Source: Rhizobium esperanzae
GTDB lineage: Bacteria; Pseudomonadota; Alphaproteobacteria; Rhizobiales; Rhizobiaceae
Length of the DNA: 64,000 bases
Assembly: GCF_014197615.1 (NCBI RefSeq)
Contig: NZ_JACIFY010000023.1
Location: 1-64,000, forward strand
Reading direction: 5' to 3'
In this document: piece by piece, positions 14,943-23,329 of the stretch
How positions within the stretch are numbered: the first letter of the stretch is position 1
Layout: the number at the start of each line of letters is the position of its first letter
The notes under the pieces: generated by a model
What the model was told of the DNA's origin: nothing
What the model saw: the letters and a program-made list of their open reading frames with translations, nothing else
Databases searched by the model: none
Program-made: the position numbers and the translations under genes

Positions 14943-16106
14943 TCAGAGGCCCAGGCGTTGTTCGGCAAGGCGGACCCAATAGGAGATGCCGTGGGCGATG
15001 GCTTCGTCGTTGAAGTCGTAGGCCGGGTTGTGCAGGCCGGCGCTGTCGCCGTTGCCGATGAAGATGAAGGCGCCGGGGCGGGCGTTCAGCATATAGGAGA
15101 AATCCTCGCCGCCCATCATCGGATCGATCTCGGCATTGACGTTGGCCTCGCCGGCAATGGCGCTGGCAACAGTCACCGCATGCTCGGTCTCGTCGGGGTG
15201 ATTGACGGTGACGGGGTAGTTGCGGTTGAAGCTGATGTCGGCCTCGGCCCCGTGGGCTGCAACCATGCCCTCGATGATCTGGCGGAAGCGGGTTTCGGCG
15301 AGCGTGCGCATCTCGGGGTCGAGGGTGCGGACGGTGCCGGCGAAGGTCGCATCGTTCGGGATGACGTTATGGGCGAAACCGGCATTGAACTTGGTCACCG
15401 AAACGACGACCGAGCTGATCGGATCGGCGGTGCGCGAGGCGATCATCTGCAGGTTGGCGACGATCTGGGCGCTGATGGCGATCGGGTCGATCGTCCGGTG
15501 CGGCTGGGCGGCGTGGCCGCCGCGACCCTTGATGGTGACGGTGAATTCGTCGGTCGCCGCCATGATCGCGCCCTTGCGAGTGGCGAACTGGCCCACCGGC
15601 AGGCCCGGCAGATTGTGCATGCCGTAGACCTCTTCGATCTCGAAGCGCTCCATCATGCCGTCCTTGACCATCAGGTTGCCGCCGCCGCCGCCTTCTTCGG
15701 CCGGTTGGAAGATGACGGCGATATTGCCGTTGAAATTGCGGGTTTCGGCCAGATATTTCGCCGCGCCGAGCAGCATGGCGGTGTGGCCGTCATGGCCGCA
15801 GGCATGCATCTTGCCGGGCGTCTTCGAGGCCCAGGGCTTACCGGTGATTTCTGTCAGCGGCAGGGCGTCCATATCGGCGCGCAGGCCGACGGTGCGGCGG
15901 CCTGCGCCCTTGCCCCTGATCAGGCCGACGACGCCGGTACGGCCGATGCCGGTGACGATCTCGTCGACGCCGAATTCCTTGAGTTTTTCAGCGACGAAGG
16001 CGGCCGTGTTTTCCACCGCGAAAAGCAGTTCGGGCCGGGCGTGGATGTGGCGGCGCCATTCGGCGACTTCGTCCTGCAATTCCGCGGCTCTGTTCAAAAT
16101 CGGCAT
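14943..16106 (-). CDS. M20D-family amidohydrolase (hippurate / N-acyl amino acid hydrolase type)
   Basis: This cytoplasmic metallopeptidase-fold enzyme removes an acyl or aryl group from an N-acylated amino acid. Metal ligands are visible: HACGHDGH (C103, H105), the EE pair in FQPAEEGGGG (E137/E138), H164 in YGMHNLPG, and the late histidine in GLHNPAYDF. The dimerisation domain includes GRGGHAAQPH. Its 387 residues match the family. The physiological substrate cannot be told from sequence. It is divergent from the carboxypeptidase gene and followed by a strong terminator. Confidence 0.9.
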   Translation of the reverse strand: MPILNRAAELQDEVAEWRRHIHARPELLFAVENTAAFVAEKLKEFGVDEIVTGIGRTGVVGLIRGKGAGRRTVGLRADMDALPLTEITGKPWASKTPGKMHACGHDGHTAMLLGAAKYLAETRNFNGNIAVIFQPAEEGGGGGNLMVKDGMMERFEIEEVYGMHNLPGLPVGQFATRKGAIMAATDEFTVTIKGRGGHAAQPHRTIDPIAISAQIVANLQMIASRTADPISSVVVSVTKFNAGFAHNVIPNDATFAGTVRTLDPEMRTLAETRFRQIIEGMVAAHGAEADISFNRNYPVTVNHPDETEHAVTVASAIAGEANVNAEIDPMMGGEDFSYMLNARPGAFIFIGNGDSAGLHNPAYDFNDEAIAHGISYWVRLAEQRLGL

Positions 16107-16277
16107 ATTCGCGTTCCTGTTATGAAATCCCGACGATCTTTCATCGCATCACGACGGTGTGAAGCTGGGGTATGAGGCTTTCGGAAATTACTTAGTCAAT
16201 GACCTTTGCCATGTCATAGCCATATAGGCTAGATAGGGGAAGGTTTCGAGATTTTCCTGATATCCGAAGGACGAACC

Positions 16278-17411
16278 GTGTCGACGAGCCACTTCCGTTT
16301 GTTTGCCGTTTTGCGGCCGTTTAGTTTCGTGGTCGCCGCGACTGCCGGTTTCCTTGCCTCTGTTCCGCTCGCTGAGGCCAATCCGCATATCCTCGTCGAC
16401 GTGCAGACCGGCCGCGTGCTCGAACATGAGGAAGCCTTCCGCAAATGGTATCCGGCCTCGCTGACCAAGCTGATGACCGTCTATACCGTGTTCGATGCGA
16501 TCCGCGCCGGCCAGATCAGCCTCGACAGCCCCATTGTCATGAGCAAGCGCGCCGCCGCCCAGCCGGCCGCCAAGATGTATTTCAAGCCGGGCCAGAAGCT
16601 GACGCTCGACAGCGCGCTGAAGATCCTGATGGTGAAATCGGCGAACGACATCGCCGTCGCGGTGGCCGAAGCCATCGGCGGCACGCAGGAAGGCTTCGTG
16701 ACGCGGATGAACGGCGAGGCGCTGAAGCTCGGCATGACGGATTCGCATTTCGTCAATCCGAACGGCCTGCCGGGCAAGGGGCAGTATACGACGGCCCGCG
16801 ATCTTGCGGTGCTGACGGTGGCGCTGCGCCGCGATTTTCCGCAATATGCCGGTTACTTCGCGCTTGAAGGCTTCACCAACGGCCAGCAGAACGTGCCCAG
16901 CCTCAATATGCTGATCGGCCGCTTTGCCGGCGCCGACGGCATGAAGACTGGTTTCATCTGCGCCTCCGGCTTCAACCAGATCGGTTCGGCGACACGCAAC
17001 GGCCGCACGCTGGTCTCCGTCGTACTCGGCACCGACAGCCTTGCGGCGCGCGCCGATGCGACGGCAAACCTTCTCCAGAAGGGATTTACCACGCAGTTTC
17101 CCGGCAATGAAACACTGGGTTCGCTGAAGCCCTACGGGCAGGGACAGGACCAGGTTGCCGACATCAGCGCCGACATCTGCAGCGCCAAGGGCGCAAAAAT
17201 ACGCAGCGAAACGCGAGACGAGGTCGGCCGCATGCGCGTGCAGTCGCCCTATATCCTGGAAATGGACCACGATCCGCGCTTCGTCTTTGCCGGCCTCATT
17301 CCCGGGCAGGATCCGCAGCCGGCCCAGCAGCCGGACAAGGTAGCGGCCGGCGATGCGGCCGGAACGCTCGCCAATGTGCCGGTGCCGATGCCGCGCCCGA
17401 CATCCTTCTAA
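16278..17411 (+). CDS. D-alanyl-D-alanine carboxypeptidase, serine type (PBP5/6-like)
   Basis: This periplasmic penicillin-binding protein trims the terminal D-Ala from peptidoglycan stem peptides. All three active-site motifs are present: SLTK (S61, K64), SAN (121-123) and KTG (223-225). A signal peptide ends near LAEANPHI. The C-terminus is proline-rich (PVPMPRPTSF) and may lack the usual amphipathic anchor. Start is GTG at 16278 with GAAGGA 7 bases upstream. Confidence 0.9.
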   Translation: MSTSHFRLFAVLRPFSFVVAATAGFLASVPLAEANPHILVDVQTGRVLEHEEAFRKWYPASLTKLMTVYTVFDAIRAGQISLDSPIVMSKRAAAQPAAKMYFKPGQKLTLDSALKILMVKSANDIAVAVAEAIGGTQEGFVTRMNGEALKLGMTDSHFVNPNGLPGKGQYTTARDLAVLTVALRRDFPQYAGYFALEGFTNGQQNVPSLNMLIGRFAGADGMKTGFICASGFNQIGSATRNGRTLVSVVLGTDSLAARADATANLLQKGFTTQFPGNETLGSLKPYGQGQDQVADISADICSAKGAKIRSETRDEVGRMRVQSPYILEMDHDPRFVFAGLIPGQDPQPAQQPDKVAAGDAAGTLANVPVPMPRPTSF

Positions 17412-17430
17412 ACTGCTGGGGTAAAGTGAC

Positions 17431-18597
17431 ATGAGCGCGCTCAACGACAGGATTCCGGTCACCATCCTGACCGGCTTTCTCGGGGCCGGCAAATCGACGC
17501 TGCTCAACCGCATCCTCAAAGACGCCGCGATGAAGGATGCCGCCGTCATCATCAACGAATTCGGTGATGTCGGAATCGATCATCTGCTGGTCGAAAGCTC
17601 CGGCGATTCCATCATCGAACTTTCGGACGGCTGCCTGTGCTGCACCGTGCGCGGCGAACTTGTCGATACGCTCGCCAACCTGATGGATGCGGTGCAGACC
17701 GGCCGCGTCAAGCCGGTGAAACGCGTCGTCATCGAAACGACCGGCCTTGCCGACCCTGCCCCTGTCATGCAGGCGATCATGGGCAATCCGGTCATTGCCA
17801 CGAATTTCGAGCTCGACGGCGTCGTGACCGTCGTCGATGCGGTCAACGGGCTGCAGACGCTCGACAATCACGAGGAAGCGCGCAAGCAGGCGGCGGTCGC
17901 CGACCGGCTGATCGTCTCGAAAAAATCGATGGCCGGGGCTGGAACGGATGCCCTGGAAAGGCGGCTGCGGGCGCTCAATCCGCGCGCCGCGATGATCGAT
18001 GCCGACAGCAGCGAGGCCGGCAGCGCCGCGGTGTTGGTCAACGGGCTCTATGATCCCGGGACGAAGATCGCCGATGTCGGCCGCTGGCTGCAGGACGAGG
18101 ACGCGCACGAGGCACATCACGGTCATGACCATGACCATGACCATCATGGCCATGATCACGGCCACCACCACGATCATCACGGCCATGCGCACCAGCACGC
18201 GCACGACGTCAATCGTCACGACGCCTCTATCCGCTCTTTCTCGATCGTCGAGGAGAAGCCGATCGACCCGATGGCGCTCGACATGTTCATCGATCTCCTG
18301 CGCTCCGCCCATGGCGAGAAGCTCTTGAGAATGAAGGCGATCGTTTCGGTCTCCGACCGGCCGGAACGGCCGCTGGTGCTGCACGGCGTGCAAAGCATCT
18401 TCCATCCGCCGGTGCGGCTTCCCGCCTGGCCGGACCCCAGCGACCGGCGCACGCGCATGGTGCTGATTACCAAGGATCTGCCGGAAGCCTTCGTGAAGGA
18501 TCTGTTCGACGCCTTTCTCGGCAAGCCGCGCATCGATCGGCCCGATCGTGCGGCGCTGTCGGACAACCCGCTCGCCATTCCCGGGATGAAAATTTAA
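17431..18597 (+). CDS. COG0523 (CobW-like) P-loop GTPase, probable metal chaperone
   Basis: G3E-family GTPases of this group insert or deliver metals, often zinc. The P-loop GFLGAGKS is at residues 15-22 and the metal motif CLCC at 68-71. A long histidine/aspartate-rich loop (about residues 228-255, HGHDHDHDHHGHDHG...) is well suited to metal binding. A C-terminal CobW_C domain follows. It starts 19 bases after the carboxypeptidase stop and may be co-transcribed. Whether it serves zinc or cobalamin cannot be decided; no Zur site was recognised. Confidence 0.88.
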   Translation: MSALNDRIPVTILTGFLGAGKSTLLNRILKDAAMKDAAVIINEFGDVGIDHLLVESSGDSIIELSDGCLCCTVRGELVDTLANLMDAVQTGRVKPVKRVVIETTGLADPAPVMQAIMGNPVIATNFELDGVVTVVDAVNGLQTLDNHEEARKQAAVADRLIVSKKSMAGAGTDALERRLRALNPRAAMIDADSSEAGSAAVLVNGLYDPGTKIADVGRWLQDEDAHEAHHGHDHDHDHHGHDHGHHHDHHGHAHQHAHDVNRHDASIRSFSIVEEKPIDPMALDMFIDLLRSAHGEKLLRMKAIVSVSDRPERPLVLHGVQSIFHPPVRLPAWPDPSDRRTRMVLITKDLPEAFVKDLFDAFLGKPRIDRPDRAALSDNPLAIPGMKI

Positions 18598-18645
18598 TGC
18601 ATGTGGCCCGGAAGTGTGTAGCGGTTCCGGGATAGCGACATGCAT
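18597..18645 (+). repeat. Rhizobial intergenic dyad repeat, copy 2
   Basis: Outer arms ATGCATGT/ACATGCAT and inner CCCGGAA/TTCCGGG surround GTGTGTAGCGG. The layout matches the copies at 5042 and 63125 with compensating changes in the arms. It begins at the last base of the COG0523 gene and may end both converging transcripts. Confidence 0.75.
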
Positions 18646-18658
18646 AAAACAAAGCGCT

Positions 18659-18883
18659 TTAGCCCTTGCGGATCAGGAAGCGGTGGCCGTCTTCGGTTTT
18701 TTCGGCCTCGACCAGTTCGTGGCCGTCCTCATTGCAGAAATGCGGCATGTCGATCACAGCCATCGGGTCGGTGGTGTCGACGCGAATGACGGTGCCGCTT
18801 GCCATGGCGGCAAGCTTCTTGCGCGTCTTGATCACCGGGAATGGGCATTTCAGGCCGCGAAGGTCGTAAAGAACGGGGTTCAA
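18659..18883 (-). CDS. TusA/SirA-like sulfurtransferase
   Basis: This 74-residue protein has the family motif LKCPFPVIKTRK with the persulfide-carrying Cys13. Family members relay sulfur for tRNA thiolation or other pathways; the partner here is unknown. It starts 5 bases after the stop of the L,D-transpeptidase gene, which suggests co-transcription. Confidence 0.85.
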   Translation of the reverse strand: MNPVLYDLRGLKCPFPVIKTRKKLAAMASGTVIRVDTTDPMAVIDMPHFCNEDGHELVEAEKTEDGHRFLIRKG

Positions 18884-18888
18884 GCCGT

Positions 18889-20136
18889 TCAGTTCCGCGC
18901 CCAGAATTTCCAGAACGGCTTCTTTGCCACGGCTTCCGCCGTTTCCTGCGGTTCGGGCGCCGCAAAGGCCAGCGGGTTCTGTGTCGGGATCGGCACGACC
19001 GCCGGTGTCGCGGCAGCGACTGCGGTTGCCTGTGGCTGGGCCGAGATCGCCTGCGGCGCGGCAGGCATTGCCGGCGTGGCGCCAGGCGCGGTCTTGGCGG
19101 CCAGCCCCTGCGCGGTGCGCTTGGCCATCAGGTCTTCGAGTTCGGCGACCTTGACCATGCGGCCGGCTTCCAGCGAGGTGCCGGTCGGGGCATAAGCCAG
19201 CTCGCGGCCCTTGCGCGTCTTGGCGACGACGGCCTTGCGCTCGGCTTCGGACGGGTCGTACCAGGCCATGCCGTCGAATTTGCTCATCGCCTTGGCATAG
19301 TCGGCATCATAGGTCTTGCCGTAGTTGGCAAGGGCCGCCGTCAGCGCCGGCGGCGTCGACATGGCGGGGCATTTGCCGGAGGCATTGAAGGCGCCGCCAT
19401 CGGTTGCCTGCTGGTTGAAGACGTATTTCTTCTCGCAGACGTTCACATCGGGCGGGCGTTTCGTCACTTCGAAATTGTCGTAGCCGACCTTCAGCATCTT
19501 CCAGAAGTCGTAGCTCGAGTCGAGGCGATGCTTGACCATGTTTTCCGCCGTCATGCGGAAGGGGAAGGCTTGCAGCTGCACCGTCGCCTGGCCGCCCTTG
19601 AAAGCGTCGCGGGCGAAGGCATAGATCTCCAGCACCTGCTGGTCGGTCATCGAATAGCAGCCGGAGGACGAGCAGGCGCCGTGGATCATCAGATCGGAGC
19701 CGGTGCGGCCGTTCGCCGCGTCGTAGCGGTTCGGGAAGCCGGTGTTGATCGCCAGATAATATTTCGAGTTCGGGTTCAGGTTGGCGCGCGTCAGCTCGTA
19801 GAAACCTTCCGGCGCCTGCCGGTCGCCGGTCTTGACCTTCGGGCCGAGACGGCCGGACCAGGCGCAGATCTTGTAATCGGCGATCTTGTCGAAACGGTTG
19901 TCGGCCTTCGCCTTCCAGATCTCCATGGCACCTTCTTCCTTGAAGATGCGGATCATGATCGGCGAATTGCGGTCCATGCCCTTGGCCGCCATGGCGGTGA
20001 GGATGTGGGGGGGAAGCGGCTGCTCGACCTTGTTCTTGACCGTGGAAAGATCGACCTGCGCGGTTTCCAACGCATCATTGCAGCCGGTCAGAGCCAGCGC
20101 CATGAGGGAAACATAGGCAAAATGACGTATGCGCAT
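18889..20136 (-). CDS. L,D-transpeptidase (YkuD/YafK type) lipoprotein
   Basis: The 415-residue envelope protein probably makes L,D-crosslinks or trims peptidoglycan. The N-terminus MRIRHFAYVSLMALALTGC has a lipobox with Cys19. The YkuD catalytic motif is IHGACSSSGCYSM (H152, C160). The C-terminal third is Ala/Pro-rich and low in complexity (about residues 350-400), a likely flexible linker, before KKPFWKFWARN. The ATG at 20136 is set by the signal peptide. Confidence 0.88.
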   Translation of the reverse strand: MRIRHFAYVSLMALALTGCNDALETAQVDLSTVKNKVEQPLPPHILTAMAAKGMDRNSPIMIRIFKEEGAMEIWKAKADNRFDKIADYKICAWSGRLGPKVKTGDRQAPEGFYELTRANLNPNSKYYLAINTGFPNRYDAANGRTGSDLMIHGACSSSGCYSMTDQQVLEIYAFARDAFKGGQATVQLQAFPFRMTAENMVKHRLDSSYDFWKMLKVGYDNFEVTKRPPDVNVCEKKYVFNQQATDGGAFNASGKCPAMSTPPALTAALANYGKTYDADYAKAMSKFDGMAWYDPSEAERKAVVAKTRKGRELAYAPTGTSLEAGRMVKVAELEDLMAKRTAQGLAAKTAPGATPAMPAAPQAISAQPQATAVAAATPAVVPIPTQNPLAFAAPEPQETAEAVAKKPFWKFWARN

Positions 20137-20334
20137 CCAAACTAGCCCATAAAGATTGTGCGACCCGGTCCGCCTATGGAGTTCGGGCATCGGAAGGAAT
20201 CATAGGTGGTTTATACTTTACAAAAGCTTACCAGCCTATGACGTGCCCTGAACATCCCCGCAAGCGCGAAAGTTACAGATAACATCAATGTGGCCAAGAT
20301 TTGGCCCCAATCGATGAAGGCTCGAGTTGTCTAC

Positions 20335-20380
20335 AGCATGTTGCGCAAAAGCGTCAGCGGTTTTCGGGCGACATCATGCT
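20335..20380 (+). repeat. Rhizobial intergenic dyad repeat, copy 3
   Basis: AGCATGTTG and CATCATGCT are the outer arms, with core AAAAGCGTCAGCGGTTTTCGG. The AGAACAGGAT module follows at 20392, as in copy 1 but in the opposite order and orientation. Confidence 0.75.
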
Positions 20381-20391
20381 CGAACTCATTG

Positions 20392-20440
20392 AGAACAGGA
20401 TTCAGGTTTCAGGCCGATCCGGCCTGAAATCATCTGTTCT
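20392..20440. repeat. Rhizobial intergenic hairpin module, AGAACAGGAT type, copy 2
   Basis: AGAACAGGAT and ATCTGTTCT flank a CAGGCC/GGCCTG inner stem. The right arm overlaps the accA stop codon (20439-20441), so the hairpin can form at the very end of the accA message and may terminate or protect it. Confidence 0.65.
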
Positions 20441-21392
20441 AGAGGTTGCGGCCGATATTGAGGAATTTCTGCCGCCGCTCGTTGCGCAGCTGCTCGCCGG
20501 AACGGGAGGCCATTTCGCCGAGCGCATTGGCAATCATGTCGCCGGTCGCGGCGATGACGCTGTCGGGGTCGCGATGGGCGCCGCCGAGCGGCTCGGAAAT
20601 GATGCCGTCAATGACGCCGAGCGATTTCAGGTCCTCGGCGGTGATCTTCATGTTGGTCGCCGCCTCGCGGGCGCGGGTGGAATCACGCCAGAGAATGGAG
20701 GCGGCCCCTTCCGGCGAGATGACGCTGTAGATCGAATGCTCGAGCATATAGACCTTGTTGCCGGTGGCGATCGCAATCGCGCCGCCCGAGCCGCCTTCGC
20801 CGATGACGACGGATACCAGCGGAACCTTGACGCCGAGGCACATTTCAGTCGAGCGGGCGATCGCCTCGGCCTGGCCGCGCTCTTCGGCGCCGACGCCGGG
20901 ATAGGCGCCTGCCGTATCCACCAGCGAAATGACCGGCAGGCCGAAACGATCAGCCATTTCAAGGATGCGGATCGCCTTGCGGTAACCTTCCGGCCGGGGG
21001 CTGCCGAAATTGTGCTTCAGGCGGGTCTTGGTGTCGTTGCCCTTTTCCTGGCCGATGACGGCGACGGGCTGGCCGCGGAAGCGGGCAAGGCCCGCCTGGA
21101 TCGCGGCATCCTCGGAAAATTTGCGGTCGCCGGCGAGCGGCGTGAATTCCTGGAACAGCGTCCTGGCGTAGTCGACGAAATGCGGGCGCTGCGGATGGCG
21201 GGCGACCTGGGTCTTCTGCCAGGGATTGAGCTTGGAATAGATTTCGACGATCGCCTCGCGGACGCGAACCTCGAGCCGGCCGATCTCATCGGTGGTGTCG
21301 ATGCTCTCGTCTTCCGTGGCGAGCTTCTTCAGCTCGATAATCTTGCCTTCGAGGTCGGAGATCGGCTTTTCGAAGTCGAGATAATTGTGCAT
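20439..21392 (-). CDS. accA: Acetyl-CoA carboxylase carboxyltransferase subunit alpha
   Basis: With AccD, this subunit transfers the carboxyl group from biotin to acetyl-CoA to give malonyl-CoA for fatty acid synthesis. The 317-residue protein shows the family start LDFEKPISDLEGKI and the carboxyltransferase core LVDTAGAYPGVGAEERGQ and IGEGGSGGAIAI. The ATG at 21392 matches the family N-terminus. It lies downstream of xerD on the same strand with a 62-base gap. Confidence 0.96.
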   Translation of the reverse strand: MHNYLDFEKPISDLEGKIIELKKLATEDESIDTTDEIGRLEVRVREAIVEIYSKLNPWQKTQVARHPQRPHFVDYARTLFQEFTPLAGDRKFSEDAAIQAGLARFRGQPVAVIGQEKGNDTKTRLKHNFGSPRPEGYRKAIRILEMADRFGLPVISLVDTAGAYPGVGAEERGQAEAIARSTEMCLGVKVPLVSVVIGEGGSGGAIAIATGNKVYMLEHSIYSVISPEGAASILWRDSTRAREAATNMKITAEDLKSLGVIDGIISEPLGGAHRDPDSVIAATGDMIANALGEMASRSGEQLRNERRQKFLNIGRNL

Positions 21393-21454
21393 GAGGTGCG
21401 TTTCCGTTCCTTGTGCCCGGGGCGTTTTCCTGGCTCCGCCCCTTGTCGCCGGTC

Positions 21455-22408
21455 CTATTCGTGCTTTTTCGCCTGTTTGGCAAGGGGGTGATGTGTCTGG
21501 ACAAGCTGCTGCAGCCTCTCTTCCAGCACATGCGTGTAGATCTGTGTGGTCGAAATGTCCGAATGGCCGAGCAGTTCCTGCACGACACGCAGGTCGGCGC
21601 CATTGGCGAGCAGGTGGCTGGCGAAGGCGTGACGCATGACATGCGGCGAGATCATCGACGGCGTCAGCCCGGCGCGGATCGCCAGATTCTTCAGGTCGCG
21701 GGCAAACACCTGGCGCGGCAGGTAACCCTCCTTCGAGGCGGCGGGAAACAGCCACGGGCTTTCCTGCGGATCCTTCACCGCTGCATTTTCAACCGCCAGC
21801 AGGCGCCCATAGGATTTCAGGGCCGATATCGCCGATCGCGACAGCGGCACCAGCCGCTCCTTGTTGCCCTTGCCGCGGATCATCAGGAAACGGCCTTCCT
21901 GGTCGAGCACGCGGGCGGGAAGCGAAACCAGTTCGCTGACACGCATGCCGGTGGCATAGAGCAGCTCCAGGAGCGCCAGCATGCGCAGGCGCTGCAGCTG
22001 GCCCGGAGCCGCATCCTGCGCCTCGGTCTCCGCCTGTGAAAGCAACTTGCCGACGTCCTCGACCCCCATCGTCTTCGGCAGCGGGCGGCCCTTTTTCGGC
22101 GCATCGAGAATGCCGGTGGGGTCGTCGGTCCTCAGGCCCTCGGCGTAGAGGAACTTGTAGAACTGCCGCATGGCGGCAAGCCGGCGCGCCTGGGACGAGG
22201 GTTTGAACCCTTTGCGGGCGAGCGAGGCGAGATAGGCGGCGAGATCTGTGGAGGCGGCTTCGGTCAGCCGGATGCTGCGTTCCTTCAGGAAGGCGCTGAC
22301 ATCGTCGAGGTCGCGCTCATAGGATTGCAGCGTGTTGGCGGCGGCACCGCGCTCGGCGCTCATCATCTCCAGGAAGGATTCCACATGGACGTGACCGAGG
22401 TCTCTCAT
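21455..22408 (-). CDS. xerD: Tyrosine recombinase XerD
   Basis: With XerC, this enzyme resolves chromosome dimers at dif. The catalytic set is visible: R156 (GMRVSEL), K180, H256 and R259 (SPHVMRHAF), H282 (GHSDIS) and the nucleophile Y291 (TQIYTHV). The 317-residue length and N-terminal SAM-like domain fit XerD. Core chromosomal gene, not a mobile-element integrase, judged by context with accA and aroKB. Confidence 0.93.
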   Translation of the reverse strand: MRDLGHVHVESFLEMMSAERGAAANTLQSYERDLDDVSAFLKERSIRLTEAASTDLAAYLASLARKGFKPSSQARRLAAMRQFYKFLYAEGLRTDDPTGILDAPKKGRPLPKTMGVEDVGKLLSQAETEAQDAAPGQLQRLRMLALLELLYATGMRVSELVSLPARVLDQEGRFLMIRGKGNKERLVPLSRSAISALKSYGRLLAVENAAVKDPQESPWLFPAASKEGYLPRQVFARDLKNLAIRAGLTPSMISPHVMRHAFASHLLANGADLRVVQELLGHSDISTTQIYTHVLEERLQQLVQTHHPLAKQAKKHE

Positions 22409-22413
22409 GCCGC

Positions 22414-22590
22414 TCACTTCCTGGCCGGGTCGATCGCGCCCGTCGTAGGCGGATTGACCCGCTCGGACGGAATGCGGATCGTCACGTCGCGCGGCTCGGG
22501 CTCGACGAAGGTCACGAGCGCCCACATGGCTCCGTAGACCGTTCCGGCGAGGATCGCGCAGACGAACAGAAAACGGAACAGGGTCGGCAT
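22414..22590 (-). CDS. 58-residue single-pass membrane protein upstream of xerD
   Basis: This small ORF starts MPTLFRFLFVCAILAGTVYG, has one membrane helix, and ends with a proline-rich periplasmic-type tail (IPSERVNPPTTGAIDPARK). GGAGTTGC precedes the ATG at 22590. Its stop is 5 bases before the xerD ATG, so the two are probably co-transcribed. No family is recognised. Confidence 0.75.
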   Translation of the reverse strand: MPTLFRFLFVCAILAGTVYGAMWALVTFVEPEPRDVTIRIPSERVNPPTTGAIDPARK

Positions 22591-22738
22591 CCGGCAACTC
22601 CTTCATGCTCTGCTTCTGTTATAAGAAGCGTATCTGCAAGTGCAAGAAGCGCTCTTCAAGCCATGATTCCCTTGTCCGCGACTTGACGCTCCATCTGCAT
22701 TTGTCGATACGGTTTGCAAACAAAGTGTGAATGGACCG

Positions 22739-23329
22739 ATGAGTGAACCACTGCTGACCGTTGCTGACAGCCTGAAAGACAGAGCTCGCGCTGCGCTCGG
22801 TTCACGCAATCTGATCCTCGTCGGCCTGATGGGCGCGGGAAAATCCTCCGTCGGCCGCATCGTCGCCAGCCAGCTCGCCATTCCCTTCATCGACAGCGAT
22901 CACGAAATCGAGCGGGTGTCGCGCATGACGATCACCGAACTTTTCGCCGCCTATGGCGAGGAAGAGTTCCGGGCGCTGGAAACGCGGGTGATGAAGCGGC
23001 TCTTGAAGAGCGGGCCACGGGTCGTCTCCACCGGCGGCGGCGCCTTCATCAACGAGCGGACGCGCAGGCATATCAAGAAGGGCGGCCTTTCCGTCTGGCT
23101 GAAGGCCGATCTTGACGTGCTCTGGGACCGGGTGAACAAGCGCGATACGCGGCCGCTGCTCAAGACCGAAAATCCGAAGCAGACGCTCGAAAGCCTGATG
23201 AACGCGCGTTATCCGATCTATGCGCAGGCAGATCTCACCGTGCTCTCGCGCGATGTGCGCAAGGAAATCATGGCCGACGAGGTGCTGAAGGCGGTGATCG
23301 AAGCTCAGAAGGAAAGTGCAGCCTCATGA
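22739..23329 (+). CDS. aroK: Shikimate kinase
   Basis: This kinase phosphorylates shikimate in the aromatic amino acid pathway. Walker A is GLMGAGKS (29-36), with the shikimate-binding DSDHEIE and STGGGAF segments and the lid RDTRPLL. The product has 196 residues, with a longer N-terminus than E. coli AroK. A GTG at 22727 is an alternative start. Its stop overlaps the aroB ATG by four bases. Confidence 0.95.
   Translation: MSEPLLTVADSLKDRARAALGSRNLILVGLMGAGKSSVGRIVASQLAIPFIDSDHEIERVSRMTITELFAAYGEEEFRALETRVMKRLLKSGPRVVSTGGGAFINERTRRHIKKGGLSVWLKADLDVLWDRVNKRDTRPLLKTENPKQTLESLMNARYPIYAQADLTVLSRDVRKEIMADEVLKAVIEAQKESAAS

Noticed and set aside
14940..16175. 411-codon plus-strand frame opposite the M20 amidohydrolase
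   Set aside because: The amidohydrolase has all its metal ligands; the opposite frame is a shadow.
17296..18645. 449-codon minus-strand frame opposite the COG0523 gene
   Set aside because: It is an artefact of the His-rich codons of the plus-strand gene read backwards.
21455..22408. XerD as a mobile-element integrase
   Set aside because: Its neighbours (accA, aroKB) and length match the conserved chromosomal gene; no element boundaries were seen.
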